64,000 bases of DNA from Microbacterium sp. BK668 (GTDB taxonomy: Bacteria; Actinomycetota; Actinomycetes; Actinomycetales; Microbacteriaceae): NCBI RefSeq assembly GCF_004362195.1, contig NZ_SNWG01000001.1:2666001-2730000 (forward strand), read 5' to 3'. Within the stretch, counting starts at the first letter, position 1. Every line of letters starts with the position of its first letter. The position numbers were made by a program, and so were the translations under genes. Below are positions 58,105-64,000 of the stretch, in pieces. The notes beneath the pieces are model-generated. The model saw only the letters and a list, made by a program, of their open reading frames with translations, did no database searches and had not been told where the DNA came from.

Positions 58105-59131
58105 CCTGACCGATCCCAGCGAGCCCGTCGACGAGGGCGAGCTCGCGATCGAGGGCGCCCTGCGGCCGACGTCGCTCGCGGAGTTCGTCGGACAGCAGAA
58201 AGTGCGCGGCCAGCTCCAGCTGCTGCTGGACGCCGCCCGCATCCAGCAGCGACCGCCCGACCACATCCTGCTCTCCGGTCCGCCCGGACTGGGCAAGACG
58301 ACACTGGCCATGATCGTGGCGCACGAGAGCGGCCGTCCGCTGCGGCTGTCGAGCGGTCCGGCGATCCAGCATGCGGGCGACCTCGCGGCGCTGCTTTCGA
58401 GCCTCACTCCCGGCGAGGTCCTCTTCATCGACGAGGTGCACCGCATGGCGCGGTCGGCCGAGGAGATGCTGTACCTCGCGATGGAGGACTTCCGCATCGA
58501 CATCATGGTAGGCAAGGGCGCCGGGGCCACCAGCATCCCTCTGGATCTGTCTCCTTTCACCCTCGTCGGCGCGACGACCCGCTCGGGGCTGCTGCCTAAT
58601 CCCCTCCGCGACCGCTTCGGCTTCACGGCGCATCTGGAGTACTACGAGGTCGAGGAGCTCGAGCGGGTCATCGAGCGGTCGGCGGCCATGCTCGGGGTCA
58701 CCCTGCCGCCGGAAGGACGCTCCGAGATCGCCCGGCGCTCGCGCGGAACCCCCCGCATCGCCAACCGGCTCCTGCGCCGCGTCCGCGACTACCTCGTCGT
58801 GCACCGCGGGGGAGCCGGAGAGCACGCGGATGTCGCGACCGTCAGCGCCGCCCTCGACCTCTACGACGTCGACGCCATCGGGCTCGACCGCCTGGACCGG
58901 GCGGTGCTGGATGCCGTCGTGCGGCGCTTCCGCGGCGGGCCCGTCGGGCTCAGCACGCTCGCGGTCACCGTCGGCGAAGAGGCCGAGACGATCGAATCGG
59001 TCGTCGAGCCGTACCTCGTGCGCATCGGCTTCCTCGGACGCACGCCCCGCGGACGCATCGCGACGCCGCCCGCCTACGCCCACCTGGGCGTGCCGCACGC
59101 CGACTCGGCGCTGAGATTCGATGACCTATAA
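58097..59131 (+). CDS. ruvB: Holliday junction branch migration helicase RuvB
   Basis: AAA+ motor for branch migration, 344 residues. Walker A is [11 protein letters not shown], Walker [10 protein letters not shown], sensor 1 [10 protein letters not shown], and the winged helix lies at the C-terminus ([10 protein letters not shown]). The GTG at 58097 has GGAAGGAGCC upstream and overlaps ruvA. The stop codon lies within the next promoter's -10 box. Confidence 0.98.
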   Translation: MDDLTDPSEPVDEGELAIEGALRPTSLAEFVGQQKVRGQLQLLLDAARIQQRPPDHILLSGPPGLGKTTLAMIVAHESGRPLRLSSGPAIQHAGDLAALLSSLTPGEVLFIDEVHRMARSAEEMLYLAMEDFRIDIMVGKGAGATSIPLDLSPFTLVGATTRSGLLPNPLRDRFGFTAHLEYYEVEELERVIERSAAMLGVTLPPEGRSEIARRSRGTPRIANRLLRRVRDYLVVHRGGAGEHADVATVSAALDLYDVDAIGLDRLDRAVLDAVVRRFRGGPVGLSTLAVTVGEEAETIESVVEPYLVRIGFLGRTPRGRIATPPAYAHLGVPHADSALRFDDL

Positions 59132-59132
59132 T
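59127..59132 (+). promoter_or_regulatory. Consensus -10 box for the yajC-secDF operon
   Basis: TATAAT is a perfect consensus -10 overlapping the ruvB stop codon. The leader to yajC would be about 75 nt. No good -35 is seen. Confidence 0.5.
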
Positions 59133-59214
59133 CACTGAAGGCTTTCGCCGATCCTCCTTCTCAAAGGCAACGCCGCCGAGGCGTGCGCCGGACCCGAAAG
59201 GTCTCCACAGCTTC

Positions 59215-59679
59215 ATGGACTTCGCGACGTTCTTCGCCAACTACGGCCTGATCATTCTGCTGGTCGTCCTCCTGGTCTTCATGTTCTGGAGCTCGCGCCG
59301 CCGCATGCAGAAGCAGAAGGCCGAGCAGGAGGCGAAGGCCCGTCAGACGGTGCCCGGCGCCGAGGTGCTGCTGCAGGGCGGCCTCTACGGCACGATCGTC
59401 GCGTACGACGCCGACAACCTCGACCAGCCGGCGGTCGTCGAGATCGCCCCGGGCGTCGAGATCAAGGTGCACAGCCAGGCGATCCTCCGCGTGGTCGACC
59501 CCGGCGCGGGCGCCGTGACCGAGGACGAGTTCATCGAGGCCGAGGCGAGCGAAGCCGAGTACGTCGCGGGAGTCGCCAACGGAGCCATCAGCTCGATCAG
59601 CGACGACCAGGCCGCGGCCGAGAAGAAGTCGGCCGTCGACCCCGGCGTCGACGACACGGACACCAAGCCCAAGGCCTGA
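59215..59679 (+). CDS. yajC: Preprotein translocase accessory subunit YajC
   Basis: A 154-residue single-pass membrane protein that associates with SecDF and YidC. The N-terminal hydrophobic helix (residues 9-24) is followed by the basic WSSRRRMQKQK stretch and the conserved GAEVLLQGGLYGTIV. The C-terminal 45 residues are an acidic tail. GAAAGG lies upstream. First gene of the yajC-secD-secF unit. Confidence 0.93.
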   Translation: MDFATFFANYGLIILLVVLLVFMFWSSRRRMQKQKAEQEAKARQTVPGAEVLLQGGLYGTIVAYDADNLDQPAVVEIAPGVEIKVHSQAILRVVDPGAGAVTEDEFIEAEASEAEYVAGVANGAISSISDDQAAAEKKSAVDPGVDDTDTKPKA

Positions 59680-59720
59680 CCCTCCGCCCCTGAGCGGGCA
59701 CTCCAGAAAGCTGACCCCTC

Positions 59721-61475
59721 GTGGCCACATCCACTCCCGTCCGTCATGCTTGGCGCGCACTGATCGGCCTCGTCGCCATCACCGCCGTGCTGTTCGGAAT
59801 CAACGCCCTCGGCGTCTACGTGTTCAAGGCGAGCTCGTGGACGCCGGAGCTCGCCCTCGACCTGCAGGGCGGCACGCAGATCATCCTCGAGGCCCAGACG
59901 GCCGACGGCGCGGACCCCTCGCAGGAGCAGATGAATCAGGCGGTGACGATCATCCGCCAGCGTGTCGACGCATCCGGCGTCGGCGAAGCGGATGTCACGA
60001 CCGAGGGCGGCAAGAACATCGTCGTCCAGATCCCCGGCGAGGCCGACGACGAGACGCGTCAGCGCATCGAGGCGTCGGCGCAGCTCCAGCTGCGGCCCGT
60101 CCTCTTCGCCGGCGCCCCGGCCAACACGTTCGTGGGGGAGGACGGCGCGGAGACCCCGTATCCGACGCCGGATCCGTCGCTCCAGGCGACGCCGACCGCC
60201 TCGCCGACCAACGCGAGCGATCCGGCGTGGATCACGCCGGCGCTCCAGGCGGAGTTCCAGGCGTACGACTGCGCGAGCGACGCCAACGACCCCGCGAGCG
60301 AGCCGACCGACGAGCCGCTCATCACGTGCGACACCGAGGGGAGCGTCAAGTACATCCTCGGCCCGGTGGAGCTGGACGGGTCGTCGATCTCGGATGCGAC
60401 CTTCGGCCTGCAGCAGAACAACGGCGTCTGGGCCGTCAACCTCTCCTTCGACGGCGAGGGCACCGAGACCTTCGGCCAGATCAGCCAGCGGCTCTACGGC
60501 GCGCAGTCGCCGCTCGACCAGTTCGCCTTCGTCCTCGACGGCTACGTCCTCTCGGCACCCGCGATGCAGGGTGTCATCCTCGACGGCAAGCCGAGCATCA
60601 CCGGCAACTTCACGCAGGAGTCGGCGAAGGTGCTGGCCGACCAGCTGAAGTACGGTGCGCTGCCGCTGAGCTTCGCCGTGGTCAGCTCCGACACGATCTC
60701 GGCCACGCTGGGATCGCAGCAGCTGGCGATCGGTCTCATCGCGGGCCTCATCGGCCTCGCGCTCGTCGCGCTCTACTCGCTCATCGTCTACCGCGCGCTG
60801 GGATTCGTCATCATCGCGTCGCTCGTCGTCATGGGCGTGCTCACGTACATCACGATCTGCATCCTGGCCTGGCGCATGGGCTTCCGCCTGTCCCTCGCGG
60901 GCGTCGCGGGGCTCATCGTGTCGATCGGCTTCACCGCCGACTCGTTCATCATCTATTTCGAGCGCATCCGAGACGAGCTCCGCGACGGCAAGTCGATCAC
61001 CGGCGCCGTCGAGGACGGCTGGGGCCGTGCCAAGCGCACGATCTACATCTCGAAGTCGATCAACATCCTGGCCGCCGTGGTGCTCTACATCCTGGCCGAC
61101 GCCACCGTGAAGGGCTTCGCCTTCACCCTCGGCCTCACGACGGTGATCGACGTCCTGATCTTCATCCTGTTCACGCACCCCGTGATGCAGCTGCTCGCCC
61201 GCACGAAGTTCTTCGGATCGGGGCATCCGCTCTCGGGCATGGACCCCGCGGCGCTCGGGGCGGTCTATCGCGGACGAGCGCAGTTCCGCGCGCCCGTCAC
61301 GACGGGTCCGGCCACGCAGGCCGCACGCCGCAACGCCCGCTCGCGCGGTGAAGCGGAGCGCCGCCAGACGATCGCGGAGCGCAAGCAGGCCGAGCTCGCC
61401 GCCTCGGACGGCGCGAAGACGACCACGGCCGTCAAGGAGAAACCGGGCACGCCCGGCAAGGAGGGGAACGACTGA
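59721..61475 (+). CDS. secD: Protein translocase subunit SecD
   Basis: With SecF it uses the proton gradient to pull proteins across the membrane. The first transmembrane helix (residues 10-30) is followed by the DLQGGTQIILEA motif of the P1 domain, then by five more helices from about residue 330 to 490. An Ala/Lys-rich cytoplasmic tail of about 60 residues closes the 584-residue protein. The stop and the secF start overlap by one base (TGATG). Confidence 0.96.
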   Translation: MATSTPVRHAWRALIGLVAITAVLFGINALGVYVFKASSWTPELALDLQGGTQIILEAQTADGADPSQEQMNQAVTIIRQRVDASGVGEADVTTEGGKNIVVQIPGEADDETRQRIEASAQLQLRPVLFAGAPANTFVGEDGAETPYPTPDPSLQATPTASPTNASDPAWITPALQAEFQAYDCASDANDPASEPTDEPLITCDTEGSVKYILGPVELDGSSISDATFGLQQNNGVWAVNLSFDGEGTETFGQISQRLYGAQSPLDQFAFVLDGYVLSAPAMQGVILDGKPSITGNFTQESAKVLADQLKYGALPLSFAVVSSDTISATLGSQQLAIGLIAGLIGLALVALYSLIVYRALGFVIIASLVVMGVLTYITICILAWRMGFRLSLAGVAGLIVSIGFTADSFIIYFERIRDELRDGKSITGAVEDGWGRAKRTIYISKSINILAAVVLYILADATVKGFAFTLGLTTVIDVLIFILFTHPVMQLLARTKFFGSGHPLSGMDPAALGAVYRGRAQFRAPVTTGPATQAARRNARSRGEAERRQTIAERKQAELAASDGAKTTTAVKEKPGTPGKEGND

Positions 61476-62464
61476 TGCGCTCCATGAGTCAGCTCGGCAA
61501 CGACCTCTACACCGGCAAGACGTCGTTCCCGTTCGTCGGCCGTCGCCGGCTGTGGTTCATCATCGCCGCCGCGCTGGTGCTCGGCTCGGTGCTGGTGCCG
61601 CTGTTCCGTCCGATCCAGTTCTCGATCGAGTTCACGGGCGGCTCGCAGTTCACCGTCTCGGGTGTCAGCAGCACCGACCAGACGACGGCGGAGGATGCTG
61701 TCCACTCCGTGGTCCCCGACGCCGCGACGAAGGTCACGACGGTCGGATCCGACACGATCCGCGTGCAGACCGACCAGATGACCTCCGCCGAGACGCGCGA
61801 GGTGACGACGGCTCTCGCCGAGGCGTACAACGTGCCCGAGAGCGAGGTGACCGCATCGTTCATCGGACCCAGCTGGGGTGCGGACGTCACCCGTCAGTCG
61901 CTGTGGGGACTCGCGATCTTCCTCGCGCTGACCTTCATCATCCTCGGCCTGTACTTCCGCACGTGGAAGATGTCCGCCGCCGCCATCATCGGCCTGGTCG
62001 ACGTGCTCATCATCACGATCGGCATCTACGCGCTGTTCGGCTTCGAGATCTCCCCGGCCGCCGTCATCGGCTTCCTGACGATCCTGTCGTACGCCCTGTA
62101 CGACACGACCGTCGTCTTCGACAAGATCAGGGAGAACACCAGCGAGGACGGGGAAGTATCGGGGCGGACGTTCGGCGAGTCGGTCAACCTCGCGGTCAAC
62201 CAGACGCTCGTCCGCTCGATCAACACGACGGTCGTCGCCATCCTGCCGACCGGCGCCATCCTGTTCATCGGCGCCCTGTGGCTCGGCGCGCAGACGCTCA
62301 CCGACATCTCGCTGTCGATCTTCGTGGGAACGATCGTGGCCGCGTACTCGACGATCTTCGTCGCCGCGCCGCTGTACTCGCTCCTGCGCGAGAACGAGCC
62401 CCTGGTCAAGGCCCGCGACGAGCGGGTGCTGACGGCGCGCGAGCGGGCGGTCGTCCCGGCCTGA
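61475..62464 (+). CDS. secF: Protein translocase subunit SecF
   Basis: Partner of SecD, 329 residues. After the first transmembrane helix comes the IEFTGGSQF motif, a small external domain, then five helices with the conserved [15 protein letters not shown] loop and [14 protein letters not shown] at 61475 overlaps secD by one base; an in-frame ATG at 61484 is possible. Confidence 0.96.
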   Translation: MRSMSQLGNDLYTGKTSFPFVGRRRLWFIIAAALVLGSVLVPLFRPIQFSIEFTGGSQFTVSGVSSTDQTTAEDAVHSVVPDAATKVTTVGSDTIRVQTDQMTSAETREVTTALAEAYNVPESEVTASFIGPSWGADVTRQSLWGLAIFLALTFIILGLYFRTWKMSAAAIIGLVDVLIITIGIYALFGFEISPAAVIGFLTILSYALYDTTVVFDKIRENTSEDGEVSGRTFGESVNLAVNQTLVRSINTTVVAILPTGAILFIGALWLGAQTLTDISLSIFVGTIVAAYSTIFVAAPLYSLLRENEPLVKARDERVLTARERAVVPA

Positions 62465-62479
62465 CCGGTCCGGGCGGAA

Positions 62480-62515
62480 CCTCCGCTGGCGTAGGATTGA
62501 CGGATCCAGCGGAGG
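62480..62515 (+). promoter_or_regulatory. Inverted repeat spanning the relA -10 box and ribosome site
   Basis: CCTCCGCTGG (62480-62489) and CCAGCGGAGG (62506-62515) form a perfect 10-bp inverted repeat. Between them lies TAGGAT (62492-62497), a likely -10. The right arm contains the GGAGG that serves relA. Transcripts reading through from secF would fold the repeat and hide the ribosome site; transcripts from the internal promoter would lack the left arm. Confidence 0.5.
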
Positions 62516-62528
62516 GGAGACGACCGGT

Positions 62529-64000
62529 ATGACCGAGACCGTCCCCTCGTCTGCGACGACCCAGCAGACCTCCTCGCTTCGACGGCTCGTCCCACGGATC
62601 TTCTCCCGCTCGGCGCGGCGTGACGACGTCGAGCAGCTGCTGAGGACGGTGCGCACGCACCATCCGAAGGGCGACCTGTCGATCGTCGAGCGGGCGTACA
62701 CGGTCGCCGAACGCGCCCACGCCGGCCAGACTCGGCAGAGCGGCGAGCCTTACATCACGCATCCGCTGGCCGTCGCGCAGATCCTCGCCGACCTGGGGCT
62801 CGGACCGCGTGCCATCGCGGCGGCGCTCCTGCACGACACGGTCGAAGACACCGACTACTCCCTCGACCAGCTGACGGCGGACTTCGGCGACGAAGTCGCG
62901 ATGCTCGTCGACGGCGTGACGAAGCTCGACAAGGTCAAGTACGGCGAGAGCGCTCAGGCCGAGACCGTCCGCAAGATGATCGTCGCGATGTCGCGCGACA
63001 TCCGCGTGCTCCTGATCAAGCTCGCCGACCGTCTGCACAACGCCCGGACCTGGGGTTTCGTGCCGCCCCACAAGGCCCAGAAGAAGGCCACCGAGACCCT
63101 CGAGATCTATGCGCCGCTGGCGCATCGCCTCGGCATCCAGACCATCAAGTCCGAGCTCGAGGACCTGTCCTTCGCCGTCCTGCACCCGAAGCTCTACGCC
63201 GAGATCGAGAGCCTCGTGCGCCAGCGCACCCCGCAGCGGGAGCAGTACGTGCACAACGTCATCGCCGCCGTCGACGCCGATCTGCGGGACCTGCGCATCC
63301 GAGGCCGGGTCATGGGCCGCCCCAAGCAGCTCTACTCGGTGTACCAGAAGATGGTCGTGCGCGGTCGGGAGTTCGACGACATCTACGACCTGATCGGCAT
63401 CCGGGTGCTCGTCGGCAGCGTGCGGGACTGCTATGCCGTGCTCGGCGCCATCCACGCGCGCTGGACGCCGCTTCCCGGCCGATTCAAGGACTACATCGCG
63501 ACGCCGAAGTTCAACCTCTACCAGTCGCTGCACACGACGGTCATCGGCCCGGGCGGGCGCACGGTCGAGATCCAGATCCGCACGAACGAGATGCATCAGC
63601 AGGCCGAGTACGGCGTCGCGGCTCACTGGAAGTACAAGGAGCAGATGGCCGGCGGCAAGCCGGACTCCAAATCGGTCGACGCCGACATGGCGTGGCTCGC
63701 GCACATCTCGGACTGGCAGGCCGAGACCGCCGACCCCGGCGAGTTCCTCGACTCGCTGCGCTTCGAGATCGGTGCGAAGGAGGTGTACGTCTTCACGCCG
63801 AAGGGCCGGGTCATCGGCCTTCCGGCCGGCGCCACTCCGGTCGACTTCGCCTACGCCGTGCACACCGAGATCGGTCACCGCACGATGGGCGCGAAGGTCA
63901 ACGGCCGACTCGTGCCGCTGGAGTCCGAGCTCAAGAGCGGAGACGTCGTAGAGGTCTTCACGTCGAAGAATCCGGATGCCGGCCCCAGCCAGGACTGGCT
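62529..64000 (+). CDS. relA: Bifunctional (p)ppGpp synthetase/hydrolase, Rel type (cut by window edge)
   Basis: Makes and degrades the alarmone (p)ppGpp. The HD hydrolase domain is intact ([31 protein letters not shown]), followed by the synthetase domain ([47 protein letters not shown]) and the start of the TGS domain ([14 protein letters not shown]). About 490 residues are in the window; the rest of TGS, the zinc-finger and ACT domains lie beyond it. GGAGGGGAG precedes the ATG at 62529. Confidence 0.97.
   Translation, partial: MTETVPSSATTQQTSSLRRLVPRIFSRSARRDDVEQLLRTVRTHHPKGDLSIVERAYTVAERAHAGQTRQSGEPYITHPLAVAQILADLGLGPRAIAAALLHDTVEDTDYSLDQLTADFGDEVAMLVDGVTKLDKVKYGESAQAETVRKMIVAMSRDIRVLLIKLADRLHNARTWGFVPPHKAQKKATETLEIYAPLAHRLGIQTIKSELEDLSFAVLHPKLYAEIESLVRQRTPQREQYVHNVIAAVDADLRDLRIRGRVMGRPKQLYSVYQKMVVRGREFDDIYDLIGIRVLVGSVRDCYAVLGAIHARWTPLPGRFKDYIATPKFNLYQSLHTTVIGPGGRTVEIQIRTNEMHQQAEYGVAAHWKYKEQMAGGKPDSKSVDADMAWLAHISDWQAETADPGEFLDSLRFEIGAKEVYVFTPKGRVIGLPAGATPVDFAYAVHTEIGHRTMGAKVNGRLVPLESELKSGDVVEVFTSKNPDAGPSQDW

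Overview
The window is about 70% GC and reads as a chromosomal segment of a high-GC Gram-positive actinobacterium, most likely a Microbacteriaceae member (Microbacterium-like). The reasons are actinobacterial-only families (SepH, DUF3000, DUF3093, DUF3159, DUF3710, DUF4193, DUF7455), conserved actinobacterial gene order, many GTG and TTG starts, and many genes that look leaderless: a TANNNT -10 box sits 6-9 nt before the start codon. No rRNA, CRISPR array, integrase, transposase or phage gene was seen. The family assignment is inferred from protein resemblance; no search was run.

Region by region. 0-5.6 kb: lpdA (cut by the left edge), pepA, a PAC2 protein, sigA and an overlapping CofE-like gene. 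5.6-9.1 kb: a small monooxygenase-like gene, then an ATP-grasp ligase-like gene that shares a symmetric -10 box with two overlapping alanine-racemase-fold genes. One of these keeps the PLP lysine and the other keeps the catalytic tyrosine, so they look like the halves of an obligate heterodimeric racemase. 9.2-19 kb: convergent parE and parC, an alkaline-phosphatase-fold enzyme, sepH, dut and DUF genes. 19-36 kb: acnA, dxs, a fatty-acid beta-oxidation pair, RNase D/DUF3000, a reductase/SufE/rhodanese run, zapE, an ammonium transporter behind a GlnR-like box, and a lone MazF-like gene. 36.1-36.7 kb: four tRNA genes (Val-CAC, Gly-GCC, Cys-GCA, Val-GAC).

37.6-48.1 kb is the accessory region. It encodes an alpha-dioxygenase (plant alpha-DOX type), a CYP152-like cytochrome P450 without the oxygen-activating acid-alcohol pair, a ChoD-like GMC flavin oxidase, three alpha/beta-hydrolase-fold proteins whose nucleophile is Cys, Cys or Ala rather than Ser, and an unrecognised 486-residue protein. 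I read it as a fatty-acyl oxidation (oxylipin-like) cluster: alpha-DOX would make 2-hydroperoxy fatty acids or aldehydes, the oxidase would make H2O2, and the P450 would use peroxide. No product can be named from sequence.

48.2-64 kb returns to the core: thrS behind a threonine-rich leader peptide, a HIT protein, the vitamin B6 locus (pdxY and pdxR divergent from pdxST), two small genes, yebC, ruvCAB with a LexA-like box before ruvA, yajC-secD-secF, and relA (cut by the right edge).
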